Shown: piece by piece, positions 1-5,942 of the stretch
How positions within the stretch are numbered: position 1 is the stretch's first letter
Layout: every line of letters begins with the position of its first letter
Source of the DNA: a virus
Reading direction: 5' to 3' (one strand)
DNA length: 20,364 bases
IMG/VR virus record: IMGVR_UViG_3300032308_000719
Coordinates: 1 to 20,364 of that record
The notes under the pieces: generated by a model
What the model was told of the DNA's origin: nothing
The model's database searches: none
The model's input: only the letters and a program-made list of their open reading frames with translations
Made by a program: the position numbers and the translations under genes

Positions 1-785
1 CCGGTCGTGCGTTCCAGTTCTGACCAAGTAATTGGCTGGCAAATCATGCGTGCTTTAAGCACTGTTTGCGTTGTCTTATCAAGGTATTTTGCGAAGTATT
101 CCATCATATTTTGTATATCTTGATGCGTTGCGGCATCCTCTTGATTGTATGCGGGGTCTGCAATTGTTTCTGCAATGGTGTGGCTTTCAGAGTCTGTGAT
201 GTGCTGGTCAAGGCTGGTTACGCGATAACTCTGCCGCAGCAGTATGGATAAATCTTTAGGGTCCATGTCCAGATGCTCTGCCACCTGACTGGTATTTGGC
301 GCTTGGCCTAGCTCATGACCGAGGTCTTGAATGGTGCGGTTGACCTTGTACAGCATCTCGTGCACACCAATCGGCAGCCTGATTATGCCGTCATAAGTGA
401 TTAGAGCCCTGGTGATGCCCTGGCGGATCCACCAGTAGGCGTAGGTCGAGAACTTGTAGCCGCGGGTGGGATCGAACAGGTCCACAGCGCGTGACAGGCC
501 GATGTTGCCTTCCTGGATCAGATCCATGAACTCAAGCGTCTTGTTCTGGCGTTTGTCGTACTTGCGGGCGATATGTACGACAAGTTGCAGGTTGGACTGA
601 ATAAACCGCTGCCGAGCACGTTCGCCACTGCGCACCTCGCGCTGCTCATCTTTTGTTAATGGCCTTTCCAGTTGTTGCAATTCTTTAAGCCGTGCTACCC
701 GCCTGCCAAGTTGTATTTCCTGCTCAGGTGTCAACAACGGATATTTGGCGATACTGTTGAGATAATCCTTGATACTGTCAGACAT
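1..785 (-). CDS. RNA polymerase sigma-70 factor, cyanobacterial group-2 type (C-terminus cut by window edge)
   Basis: Read by eye on the minus strand from ATG at 785; open to the window edge, 261 codons seen. The protein opens with a region 1.2-like stretch (DSIKDYLNSIAKYPLLTPEQE, residues about 3-23), then region 2 with NLQLVVHIARKY, MDLIQEGNIGL and the -10-recognition block FDPTRGYKFSTYAYWWIRQ. Region 3 follows (IRLPIGVHEML, then QVAEHLDMDPKDLSILLRQ, then SLDQHI), and the start of region 4 is reached at the edge. Sigma factors of this family bind core RNA polymerase and direct it to promoters. The FSTYAYWWIRQ form and the linker near residues 35-55 resemble group-2 sigma factors of cyanobacteria. 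It starts head-to-head with the small gene at 784. It could be a phage gene redirecting host polymerase, or host DNA beside a prophage; the small phage-like genes next to it favour the former. The family call is very secure. Confidence 0.93.
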   Translation of the reverse strand, partial: MSDSIKDYLNSIAKYPLLTPEQEIQLGRRVARLKELQQLERPLTKDEQREVRSGERARQRFIQSNLQLVVHIARKYDKRQNKTLEFMDLIQEGNIGLSRAVDLFDPTRGYKFSTYAYWWIRQGITRALITYDGIIRLPIGVHEMLYKVNRTIQDLGHELGQAPNTSQVAEHLDMDPKDLSILLRQSYRVTSLDQHITDSESHTIAETIADPAYNQEDAATHQDIQNMMEYFAKYLDKTTQTVLKARMICQPITWSELERTT

Positions 786-1029
786 GATGAATCCATTGGT
801 TCATACGATAGAAGCACAATTTCACGGCGCTGCCAATGCCAGCATGTTGCGCAAGCTACATCAGCAGCAGGATTGGAACGCTTTGTTGGAATATGCCCTG
901 TTGCTGGCAGAGCAAGAGGCCAGCCAGCGATCGCAAATCAACTGGCTGGTGCGTGAAGCTATGCGTTCATGCAGCGTCGAGTCGTGGCACTTGGCCGCGG
1001 CCGAGGAACTGCTTGGAAGCTGCGACTAG
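784..1029 (+). CDS. small protein of unknown function
   Basis: An 81-residue product if the first of two consecutive ATGs (784, 787) is used. Codon choice through the middle (TTG/CTG leucines, GCC, CAG) looks like that of neighbouring genes. The protein is soluble and helical, with a run LLEYALLLAEQEASQRSQ (residues about 37-54). I do not recognise the family. It is the only plus-strand gene in the left arm: its start codon overlaps the sigma factor start on the other strand, and its last 63 bases overlap the end of the dCTP deaminase gene tail-to-tail. No clear ribosome binding site precedes it, which lowers confidence. Confidence 0.5.
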   Translation: MMNPLVHTIEAQFHGAANASMLRKLHQQQDWNALLEYALLLAEQEASQRSQINWLVREAMRSCSVESWHLAAAEELLGSCD

Positions 1030-1518
1030 CTTGTCGTTGTTGTAATGTCCCACTTGCGCGTAGCTGAGCGCTGGCCGCTGGCTCATACGAAAGAACACCA
1101 TTTGACCGATCTTGAGCCTTGGGTAGATCGGCAGCGGTTGCAACTGGCGGGCATTTTTCAGCTCCAGAGTTAGCGCGCTGCCATGCCAGCCGGGATCTGC
1201 ATAGCCGGCGTGCAAGTTCTCGTAGCCTTCACGGGCGCGGCTGGACTTAAGGAAGAACAATCCGGCCACGTCCTCAGGCATGAAGAATGTCTCGATCGTC
1301 TGAGCCAGGATGAACTGCCCTGGCACCAACTGATACGGGTGCTCAGCGGTGTAGTCCTTGATCGACAGCGGAATCATCTGGTGGGATTCCACCGACTCCA
1401 GCATGATCAGGTCGCCCAACCGCAGGTCCAAGCTGGCGGGATTGATCAGTTCCGGCTGATGGTTCTTGACCATTCCTTGCTGGATGAGGTCATGGATCTC
1501 GGTGTCGCACAGAATCAT
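967..1518 (-). CDS. dcd: dCTP deaminase
   Basis: A 183-residue trimeric dUTPase/dCTP deaminase-fold enzyme that converts dCTP to dUTP, feeding dTMP synthesis. Family marks are PASLDLRLGD (about 33-42), the substrate-binding SSRAREGYENLH, and DPGWHG followed by LTLELKN, which carries the catalytic glutamate seen in E. coli Dcd. Length is close to the bacterial enzyme (about 190). I chose ATG at 1518 (MILCDTEIHD); an upstream in-frame TTG at 1533 is possible but the ATG fits the family start. It is the last gene of the leftward early cluster before the sigma gene and its start lies inside the preceding zinc-ribbon gene. Phage-encoded copies usually serve nucleotide supply during replication. 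The dUTPase-related branch is the main alternative label. Confidence 0.93.
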   Translation of the reverse strand: MILCDTEIHDLIQQGMVKNHQPELINPASLDLRLGDLIMLESVESHQMIPLSIKDYTAEHPYQLVPGQFILAQTIETFFMPEDVAGLFFLKSSRAREGYENLHAGYADPGWHGSALTLELKNARQLQPLPIYPRLKIGQMVFFRMSQRPALSYAQVGHYNNDKLVAASKQFLGRGQVPRLDAA

Positions 1519-1696
1519 GGGTCCAGATAACAAGATGATTGGGTAAAAATTGCTCTTGAGGCTGCAGCGTGTACCAACGATGGTTGCAGGCTTTGCATTT
1601 ACGACGGCGGTAAATTATGCCATCGTTTTGTCTTGTCATAACCACATAAGTACAGTGGCTATTGCATTTTGGGCATGGTGTTTGAACGGCGGGCAT
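1490..1696 (-). CDS. small zinc-ribbon protein, NrdR-N-terminus-like
   Basis: A 68-residue protein with two CxxC knuckles: CPKC (8-11) and CKAC (34-37), separated by a strand region containing YRRRKC. The layout, with CPKCN...RRRKCKACNHRW, resembles the zinc ribbon at the N-terminus of NrdR, but the ATP-cone domain of NrdR is absent, so it is not NrdR itself. It probably binds nucleic acid or a protein partner. Its 3' end overlaps the dCTP deaminase start by 29 bases and its 5' end overlaps the ribbon-helix-helix gene upstream by 38 bases, indicating one leftward transcript. Its function is unknown. Confidence 0.75.
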   Translation of the reverse strand: MPAVQTPCPKCNSHCTYVVMTRQNDGIIYRRRKCKACNHRWYTLQPQEQFLPNHLVIWTHDSVRHRDP

Positions 1697-1922
1697 CTTC
1701 TAGGTTTTGTGCCATGACTGACGCACTGCGCAGCATAGTGCTGAGCTTGACTGGTTTCATGTCCTTCCAGCAGGCGTACCTGATGGCATGACGGAAGCCC
1801 ATGCTAATGTTGCCGTCGCCTAGTTTGCGTGCGGCTTCTATCTCTTCTCGCGTCATGCGGATGTTGACCGTAAAGTTACGACCCTTGCCGTCAGGTTTGC
1901 GATCGTTTAACTTATCAGCCAT
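1659..1922 (-). CDS. ribbon-helix-helix-like small protein
   Basis: An 87-residue protein. Residues about 16-50 fit a ribbon-helix-helix fold: a strand FTVNIRMT, helix EEIEAARKLG, turn GNISM, then helix GFRHAIRYA. Such proteins bind DNA as dimers through the strand. The charged N-terminus (MADKLNDRKPDGKGR) would be a flexible arm. It overlaps the DUF3310 gene by 16 bases and the zinc-ribbon gene by 38 bases. The fold assignment is from the sequence pattern only; the target is unknown. The window holds two other proteins of this class (7364-7516 and 9832-10104). Confidence 0.7.
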   Translation of the reverse strand: MADKLNDRKPDGKGRNFTVNIRMTREEIEAARKLGDGNISMGFRHAIRYACWKDMKPVKLSTMLRSASVMAQNLEDARRSNTMPKMQ

Positions 1923-2113
1923 TGCATATACCAGTTGGCTTTGCGCATGTCCTGCGCTGGGTTGCCTTTGTGCTCAGCGCGCCAGATGTATTTGATGACC
2001 TGACCTTTGCAGTAACCCCGGAACTCTTCCGGGGTCAGTGCCGCCTGGATTGCCTCGATGCACTCAATGCCGCCTTGCGTGTAATGCGGTGGATGGTTGA
2101 CGAGGTCAGTCAT
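1907..2113 (-). CDS. DUF3310 family phage protein
   Basis: A 68-residue protein with the DUF3310 (SaV-like) signature: NHPPHYTQGGIECIEAI near the N-terminus, GQVIKYIWRAEHKG in the middle and MRKANWYMQWLI at the end. The family is widespread in phages and near nucleotide-metabolism genes, but no biochemical role is established. The start is ATG at 2113, set by an excellent ribosome binding site (GGAGGG, 6 bases upstream); a longer open frame to 2263 is not needed and its extra residues look out of frame. It overlaps genes on both sides by 8 and 16 bases. Confidence 0.88.
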   Translation of the reverse strand: MTDLVNHPPHYTQGGIECIEAIQAALTPEEFRGYCKGQVIKYIWRAEHKGNPAQDMRKANWYMQWLIS

Positions 2114-2414
2114 CGGCGCCCTCCACCCCAGGCACCGGCTCGATGGCGGGGCTGTCATAGCTGCAGTCAGGATGTGACAGTATTGCCTCAGCCAACGCAG
2201 TAGCGCTCTTGTCGTGGTTGCCATCAACCTCACGGATGATTTCAGCCAAACGCAGAATGTCATCTACTTCGGGCATTGGCCCCTGCGGCTCGGGCTGGGC
2301 CAGGGCGGCGCGGGCGCGGTCAATTGCCACTGATGATGGCAGAGATTTGATGCCATAAGCCTTTGCGTCGATCTCGTCTATCAGCTCTTGGCACAGCGCA
2401 CGAAAGTCAGTCAT
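2106..2414 (-). CDS. small modular cyanophage-type protein, unknown function
   Basis: A 102-residue protein from ATG at 2414, which is preceded by GGAGGGTGG. The N-terminal part (MTDFRALCQELIDEID, then RARAALAQPEPQGP to about residue 47) and the C-terminal part (ILRLAEIIREVDGNHDKSAT) look like two separate modules joined by a proline-rich linker. From memory, similar modules recur in different combinations on short picocyanobacterial phage and genomic-island proteins; I could not check this. No catalytic motif, membrane segment or cysteine pair is evident. It overlaps its neighbours by 8 or 9 bases on each side. Confidence 0.75.
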   Translation of the reverse strand: MTDFRALCQELIDEIDAKAYGIKSLPSSVAIDRARAALAQPEPQGPMPEVDDILRLAEIIREVDGNHDKSATALAEAILSHPDCSYDSPAIEPVPGVEGADD

Positions 2415-2664
2415 CGCCACCCTCCAGCTCGGCGGCGATGGCGAACAGCGCGTCACGGGTCCAGTTGATGCCGATGCTGTGTGCTGCATCGGGTTCTATT
2501 CGCCCTTCCCATTGGGCGGCTAATACCTGATCCGCAGCAGCTCGCAGGGCGGCGGCGATTTTCTTTGCTTCATAGGGAATGAAATCAGGAGAGATCCATC
2601 CGCCTTCCATTTGGGAGGCCACGGCATCCAGCACCGCCTGCGCGGCGGGGGAAAGCTCAGTCAT
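2407..2664 (-). CDS. small cyanophage-type protein, unknown function
   Basis: An 85-residue, alanine-rich helical protein that starts MTELSPAAQAVLDAVASQM and contains a repeated-looking AAALRAAADQVLAAQ stretch (residues about 37-51) and a DALFAIAAELEGGDD tail. No functional motif is visible. ATG at 2664 overlaps the stop of the 47-residue gene upstream. Its own last codons carry the ribosome binding site for the next gene, and the same arrangement recurs at the next junction. From memory, the opening and the ALRAAADQV motif recur in short picocyanobacterial phage proteins, but no function is known to me. Confidence 0.75.
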   Translation of the reverse strand: MTELSPAAQAVLDAVASQMEGGWISPDFIPYEAKKIAAALRAAADQVLAAQWEGRIEPDAAHSIGINWTRDALFAIAAELEGGDD

Positions 2665-2800
2665 CCTGCATCAGCTCCATAAGCCTGAGGATATATGCAG
2701 CAAAGGCGACGTGGGTCATGACAGCATGGGTGCCCGGAGGCACCCCATAACTGTCACACCACCACGCATCAAATGCTGCTTTGATGGCGGTTTCGTTCAT
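2657..2800 (-). CDS. 47-residue cyanophage-type protein, unknown function
   Basis: A very short gene with an unbroken frame from ATG at 2800 to TGA at 2657: MNETAIKAAFDAWWCDSYGV at the start and ILRLMELMQDD at the end. It fills exactly the space between the SSB gene, whose TGA shares one base with this ATG, and the next gene, whose ATG overlaps its last codons. That perfect fit and the continuous tryptophan- and methionine-containing peptide support a real gene. No motif suggests a function. Confidence 0.7.
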   Translation of the reverse strand: MNETAIKAAFDAWWCDSYGVPPGTHAVMTHVAFAAYILRLMELMQDD

Positions 2801-3141
2801 CAGAACGCAGCCTCCTCGGTCTTGGTGCGTGGCAGGTACTCAAACCGCTGCACGTTCAGCACATGCTTGCTGCGCTTAGCGCCGGACTCTTTATCGGTCC
2901 AGTCTTGGCGGCGGATGGCACCCGTCACCATAATGCTGTCGCCTTTTTTGCAGTTGTCGGAAATCATCTCGCCGCCTTTACCCCAGACTTCTACATCAAT
3001 GGCATTATTGATGTAATTACCATCTTTGTCTTTGCCTTCGCTGATGCCACCACCGAAGTTGCAAACACAAGTGCCAGAATCAAAAAACTTAATCTGCGGT
3101 TCGCTAATAATACGAATGACGCCGGAAGCATAAAGGCTCAT
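2800..3141 (-). CDS. ssb: single-stranded DNA-binding protein (SSB)
   Basis: A 113-residue OB-fold SSB. The first strands (ASGVIRIISEPQIKFF), the core CVCNFGGGISEG and the paired strands AIDVEVWGKGGEMI and DSIMVTGAIRRQDW match the family, ending with RFEYLPR. It is shorter than bacterial SSB (about 170) because the flexible linker is nearly absent, but it keeps an acidic then aromatic end (EEAAF) like the SSB tip that docks partner proteins. It coats single-stranded DNA during replication and recombination. Its start overlaps the stop of the HTH gene by 4 bases (ATGA), so translation is probably coupled, and it lies in one cluster with the Bet and exonuclease genes. Confidence 0.92.
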   Translation of the reverse strand: MSLYASGVIRIISEPQIKFFDSGTCVCNFGGGISEGKDKDGNYINNAIDVEVWGKGGEMISDNCKKGDSIMVTGAIRRQDWTDKESGAKRSKHVLNVQRFEYLPRTKTEEAAF

Positions 3142-3341
3142 GGGTTGATGGGGGTAATGGAATTGGATTCTTCAAAGGCCAGCACATCCGCTATGGGATA
3201 CCTGACCCGCGACTCACCTAAGGGCAAGCCGAACCGTGGGACCGTGTAGTAAGACGGTCCCTGGTTACGCAGCCGCTGGGATTTGATGGTGCTTGGCTTC
3301 AAGCCCCAGCGTGCTGCTAGCTGTTCAGTCGTCAGATACAA
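3138..3341 (-). CDS. excisionase/HTH_17-like DNA-binding protein
   Basis: A 67-residue protein. The start is decided by a near-perfect ribosome binding site (AAGGAGG at 3348-3354) placed 6 bases before TTG at 3341; an earlier TTG at 3359 would put that site inside the gene. [21 protein letters not shown] (about 3-23) is a helix-turn-helix of the winged excisionase/MerR-like type, followed by a short wing ([11 protein letters not shown]) and the typical [12 protein letters not shown] ending. Members regulate transcription or bend DNA in phage excision. No integrase is seen here, so a regulatory job is as likely. The gene overlaps the Bet gene end by 17 bases. Confidence 0.82.
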   Translation of the reverse strand: MYLTTEQLAARWGLKPSTIKSQRLRNQGPSYYTVPRFGLPLGESRVRYPIADVLAFEESNSITPINP

Positions 3342-4080
3342 GATCAGCCTCCTTCTCAAGCATCTGCTGCAACAGCTTGTCGTGTTGCTCTTGCGTCAGG
3401 TCGCCATCTTCTAGCCGCTTTGCCATGCGCGGTTGCAGGTTCTCGAGATCCTGCAGGCTCTTGGCTTTGGCGATGGCGGCAGCACCAGCGGTAAAAGTCT
3501 TGCTGGTGTCCTTGGCCTTGACAGCAGGTAGTGCCGGCGCGGCCTCAGTGGTGACCGTTACAGGCTCCGTCGCTTGGTCCATCTCGTCGGTGGTGTAAAC
3601 GCCGGACATGTCGGCAGGAAACGCCTTACGCAGCGCCAATGCCTCGGAGCATTTGGCGATCATCGCGGCGGGCATCTTGGACCACAGCCCCTGGCCGGCG
3701 TTGTAATCCGCAAAGCGGGCAACGCCAACAAACGGGTGCTGGCTGCCTTTGCGCCAGATGGTGGTCTTGGCCGCAGCGGGCGGCTTGCTGCCAAGCCACA
3801 CATCAGCCCAGCCGCCTTCTTCGCCACACCATTCGGTATAGCTGCCGTCCAGTTGCCCAGTGCGCTCGGCAATGGCACGAAGGCCATCAATGCCGGCTTG
3901 GATGGTCATCTTGCCGCCACGCTTGATGGCGTAGATCTGCTTGCTGAACGGGTCAAGCCCAGTGCGCTGGCAGGCATAGGCAAACAGCCGCAACTCGTCA
4001 TTGGTGCAGCCGGGTGCAATGGTGCTGCTGATCAGTTGGACCTGATCAGGGGTCCAGGTGGTGATTGAAACGGTGGTCAT
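3325..4080 (-). CDS. bet: phage recombination protein Bet (single-strand annealing protein)
   Basis: A 251-residue protein, close to lambda Bet (261). The Bet/RecT core is clear: [55 protein letters not shown] and, further on, [20 protein letters not shown] followed by [10 protein letters not shown] (to about residue 168). The remaining third is an alanine/lysine-rich, likely flexible tail ending in a charged helix ([18 protein letters not shown]). It anneals complementary single strands. ATG at 4080 shares one base with the stop of the upstream exonuclease gene, so the pair is co-translated. With the SSB gene downstream this forms a Red-like recombination module. Confidence 0.95.
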   Translation of the reverse strand: MTTVSITTWTPDQVQLISSTIAPGCTNDELRLFAYACQRTGLDPFSKQIYAIKRGGKMTIQAGIDGLRAIAERTGQLDGSYTEWCGEEGGWADVWLGSKPPAAAKTTIWRKGSQHPFVGVARFADYNAGQGLWSKMPAAMIAKCSEALALRKAFPADMSGVYTTDEMDQATEPVTVTTEAAPALPAVKAKDTSKTFTAGAAAIAKAKSLQDLENLQPRMAKRLEDGDLTQEQHDKLLQQMLEKEADLVSDD

Positions 4081-4865
4081 CAGAAGATCTCAGTTTGGAT
4101 GGGATTTGTTGCCCACTTAGGCAGGCTGATGGTATGAATGAACGTGTCGCTATAGCCAGGCCACACATTGGCGGCATGGCACCCGGCGATCACGTCCAAC
4201 GCATTATCCCGCGTGGTCCGCCCTAATGCAAGCGCATCGGCGTCCAGCTCGTACACGCCAACGGCGTGGGGGTAGGTTTTCTCGACTGCAACGAACACAA
4301 AGCGCTCAGCGCCGTGCAAGCCAGCGAGGTAATGCGCTGCCTGGACGTGGTAGCCGAAAGTCGCCACGCTGCGGGCGAACGCCTGTGGGCTCGCGTCGGT
4401 AGTGGTTTTGATGTCCACCACGGTGCTGCCATTAAGCCAGTCGGGACGGCACTTGCAGCGCATGTTGGTAGCTGTGTCAGTCCACCAGAAGGACTGCTCA
4501 GCTTTGCCCTCTTTGAGCAGTGCATACGCTGCAGGGTGTGTCTGCACCGCAGCGCTCATGCCCATGGCAAGTGCCATGTCGCTGCTGGTGACCACCTCGA
4601 TACCCTCGGCCTCCATGGCCGCGGCCTGCTCCTTACCGGCCTTGGTGTTGCGTGGTGCGCAGATGCCGTAGCGCTGCAGCAGCTCGTCTGGTTCGAGAAT
4701 GGCGCAATGGGCAAGGCTGCCCAGCTTCATCGCAGCAGTCGGTTCAACCGGGCTGCGGTTCGGGTCAACGTACCGGCTCCAGTAGTGGTAAGGCGACTGC
4801 ATTACCGCCTTGAGGTGACTGGCGCTGACGGCTGGATCGGCATGGTACTGCTCGTTGCTGATCAT
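4080..4865 (-). CDS. PD-(D/E)XK exonuclease, RecE/DUF3799-like
   Basis: A 261-residue nuclease. It starts with [20 protein letters not shown], typical of the RecE-like/DUF3799 group, followed by [14 protein letters not shown]. The catalytic centre is visible as [19 protein letters not shown] (about residues 138-156; the aspartates and lysine of the PD-D/E-XK motif) and [12 protein letters not shown] follows as the usual Q-A-Y helix. It would degrade one strand from double-stranded ends to give the tails that Bet anneals. ATG at 4865 has GAGG 6 bases upstream. It overlaps the 62-residue gene upstream by 4 bases and the Bet gene by one base. Confidence 0.92.
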   Translation of the reverse strand: MISNEQYHADPAVSASHLKAVMQSPYHYWSRYVDPNRSPVEPTAAMKLGSLAHCAILEPDELLQRYGICAPRNTKAGKEQAAAMEAEGIEVVTSSDMALAMGMSAAVQTHPAAYALLKEGKAEQSFWWTDTATNMRCKCRPDWLNGSTVVDIKTTTDASPQAFARSVATFGYHVQAAHYLAGLHGAERFVFVAVEKTYPHAVGVYELDADALALGRTTRDNALDVIAGCHAANVWPGYSDTFIHTISLPKWATNPIQTEIF

Positions 4866-5050
4866 TTCTGCCTCAGTTGGCGGTGGATAAAGGTTTGGGG
4901 TCCAAAGCAGTGCTGCAGTTGCGGGAACGCCTGCAGCAGGATCTGTCGGTTGCTGGGGTCAGCAACCAGCCCTGCATCAGCAAGGCGCGAGATGAACCCG
5001 CCGCCGTGCTGCTTGGCGGTCTGGAATGTCCAGAAATCGTCTGATGTCAT
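4862..5050 (-). CDS. small hypothetical protein
   Basis: A 62-residue protein beginning MTSDDFWTFQTAKQHGGG and ending [14 protein letters not shown]. No known motif, membrane segment or metal-binding cysteine pair is seen. It runs straight into the exonuclease gene with a 4-base overlap (ATGA), which supports it being the first gene of the exonuclease-Bet-SSB group. It lies just downstream (in transcript direction) of the strong hairpin at 5075-5097. A modest length and unknown family keep confidence moderate. Confidence 0.65.
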   Translation of the reverse strand: MTSDDFWTFQTAKQHGGGFISRLADAGLVADPSNRQILLQAFPQLQHCFGPQTFIHRQLRQK

Positions 5051-5074
5051 GGATAAAATGGCTCTTGTAAGGAT

Positions 5075-5102
5075 GACGGGGGTGTGGCGCCCCCGTCGTT
5101 TT
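5075..5102 (+). terminator. hairpin with T-run, terminator-like on the plus strand
   Basis: A perfect 8-bp GC-rich stem (GACGGGGG at 5075-5082, CCCCCGTC at 5090-5097) with a 7-base loop, followed on the plus strand by GTTTT. That is the form of an intrinsic terminator for rightward transcripts, yet the flanking genes run leftward. On the minus strand the tail (ATCCTTAC) is a poor U-run. Confidence 0.6.
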
Positions 5103-5282
5103 CTATGCCAGTGCTAAACGGACGCGGTAACGGCTGATGTGCATGTGCTCCGCAATGCGGCGCTGCGACCAGCCGTAACCACGCAGCCGCTTGGCGCGTT
5201 GCTCGGTTGACTCTGTTGCCCATAGCAGCACCAGCAACGGCAGCAGCAACAGGGCAAGGATCAGGGTCAGTGTGGTTGTCAT
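5103..5282 (-). CDS. small membrane-anchored helix-turn-helix protein
   Basis: A 59-residue protein read by eye from ATG at 5282 to TAG at 5103. Residues about 4-21 are an almost pure leucine/valine/proline membrane segment (LTLILALLLLPLLVLLW), followed by an acidic turn (ATESTEQ) and then a basic helix-turn-helix-like segment with WSQRRIAEHMHISRYRVR (about 38-55). That pattern suggests a DNA-binding domain tethered at the membrane. It sits between two small unknown genes, upstream of the exonuclease group. I know of no proven function. The hydrophobic run followed by a sensible HTH makes a chance frame unlikely. Confidence 0.75.
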   Translation of the reverse strand: MTTTLTLILALLLLPLLVLLWATESTEQRAKRLRGYGWSQRRIAEHMHISRYRVRLALA

Positions 5283-5305
5283 GGTGTTAACGCGGGTGGA
5301 ATAAT

Positions 5306-5330
5306 GCCGGGATTGGGTGCGGCTCCCGGC
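5306..5330. repeat. inverted repeat (7-bp stem, 11-base loop)
   Basis: GCCGGGA at 5306-5312 and TCCCGGC at 5324-5330 are perfect complements. On the minus strand the stem is followed by ATTATT, so it could act as a weak terminator or as an RNA stability element before the membrane HTH gene. It is one of two hairpins in a 52-base stretch. Confidence 0.55.
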
Positions 5331-5337
5331 TGGCCGC

Positions 5338-5357
5338 GGGCGGTTAGATAACCGCCC
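5338..5357. repeat. inverted repeat over a gene end (9-bp arms)
   Basis: GGGCGGTTA at 5338-5346 and TAACCGCCC at 5349-5357 are perfect complements separated by two bases. The repeat spans the last codons and the stop of the 5344-5544 gene on the minus strand. It may end or stabilise that short transcript, or be a protein-binding palindrome. There is no T-run after it. Confidence 0.6.
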
Positions 5358-5544
5358 AGCCTTGCTTGACCAACGAGCGATAGCAGTTGCGGGCGTTGCC
5401 GGTGAAGTGCTTGCGAACGCAAGCCTTGTACCAAGCCTGCTCGTTAATGCTGTACCCCCAAGTGGTGATGATGACGTGCTCGGCGCCGGCGGGGGTGAAG
5501 GAGGCGCGCTTTTCGAGCTTGGCGTTTTCGAGGGTGAAGGTCAT
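5344..5544 (-). CDS. small hypothetical protein
   Basis: A 66-residue basic protein from ATG at 5544 (MTFTLENAKLEKRASFTPAG), ending CYRSLVKQGWAVI. It has two cysteines, several aromatic residues and a short-strand then helix look (HVIITTWGYSINEQAWYKAC), but no family I recognise. An upstream in-frame TTG at 5598 would place the start inside the upstream nuclease gene's stop region; ATG at 5544 fits better, being about 20 bases after the predicted start of transcription of the promoter candidate at 5571-5602. A palindrome covers its stop codon. Confidence 0.6.
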   Translation of the reverse strand: MTFTLENAKLEKRASFTPAGAEHVIITTWGYSINEQAWYKACVRKHFTGNARNCYRSLVKQGWAVI

Positions 5545-5570
5545 GGGTGGAATCCGTTTGGGACCCCCAT

Positions 5571-5602
5571 ATCCTACACCATGGTCTGCCGTGGTCAACC
5601 CT
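5571..5602 (-). promoter_or_regulatory. candidate sigma-70-type promoter (minus strand)
   Basis: On the minus strand TTGACC (5598-5593), a 16-base spacer and TAGGAT (5576-5571) form a fair -35/-10 pair. The 15 bases AGGGTTGACCACGGC (5602-5588, minus) recur exactly at 14187-14201 on the plus strand in front of another gene block. It overlaps the stop codon of the VRR-NUC gene and would drive the 5344-5544 gene and those beyond. Confidence 0.55.
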
Positions 5603-5942
5603 GTGCAGTCACAATCCGTAACGCATCCTCAACGCTGCGCGCCACGCCGGCAATGCCGCCGGCTGCTTGGACGGCGTCGAGCCACTGCTGCTGCTCTGGC
5701 CTGAGCCGACCGGTTGGGGTCTTGACCTCGATGCTGAGGAACACAGCCACCTGGGAGCCGACCATGTCAGGCGTCACCGTGACCGTGTGCCAGCCGATCA
5801 AGTCAGCACTGCCCTTGCACAGGCCGAAGCTCACCGGGCGGCCATGCTGGTCCCGCAGCGTGCCGGTGTTATTGCGGAAGACTTTGGTATCGCCGTGGCT
5901 GATGGCCAGCCGGATCTCCTGCTGAATGCGCTGCTCGCTCAC
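5595..5942 (-). CDS. VRR-NUC domain nuclease
   Basis: A 115-residue single-domain VRR-NUC protein (PD-(D/E)XK superfamily). Marks are QQEIRLAISHGDTKVFRNNTG near the start, then GSADLIGW (catalytic aspartate), LSIEVKTPTG (E-x-K core) and LRPEQQQWLDAVQAAGG at the end, the usual glutamine-rich helix. Phage VRR-NUC proteins act on branched or nicked DNA, probably in replication or recombination. It starts at GTG (5942) directly after the helicase stop, with no spacer, so the two are almost certainly co-translated and may work together. Confidence 0.9.
   Translation of the reverse strand: MSEQRIQQEIRLAISHGDTKVFRNNTGTLRDQHGRPVSFGLCKGSADLIGWHTVTVTPDMVGSQVAVFLSIEVKTPTGRLRPEQQQWLDAVQAAGGIAGVARSVEDALRIVTAQG

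Noticed and set aside
1490-1696. Full NrdR transcriptional repressor
   Set aside because: Only the zinc ribbon is present; the ATP-cone domain is missing.
3574-4068. Plus-strand open frame of 164 codons opposite Bet
   Set aside because: Shadow of the Bet gene; no motif and no ribosome binding site.
4266-5117. Long plus-strand open frame (283 codons) opposite the exonuclease gene
   Set aside because: It lies antisense to a gene with a clear nuclease signature and its translation has no family-like pattern; long antisense frames are common in GC-rich DNA.
5317-5925. Plus-strand open frame of 202 codons opposite VRR-NUC and a small gene
   Set aside because: The minus strand has a recognisable VRR-NUC domain here, and the plus-strand product has no motif.
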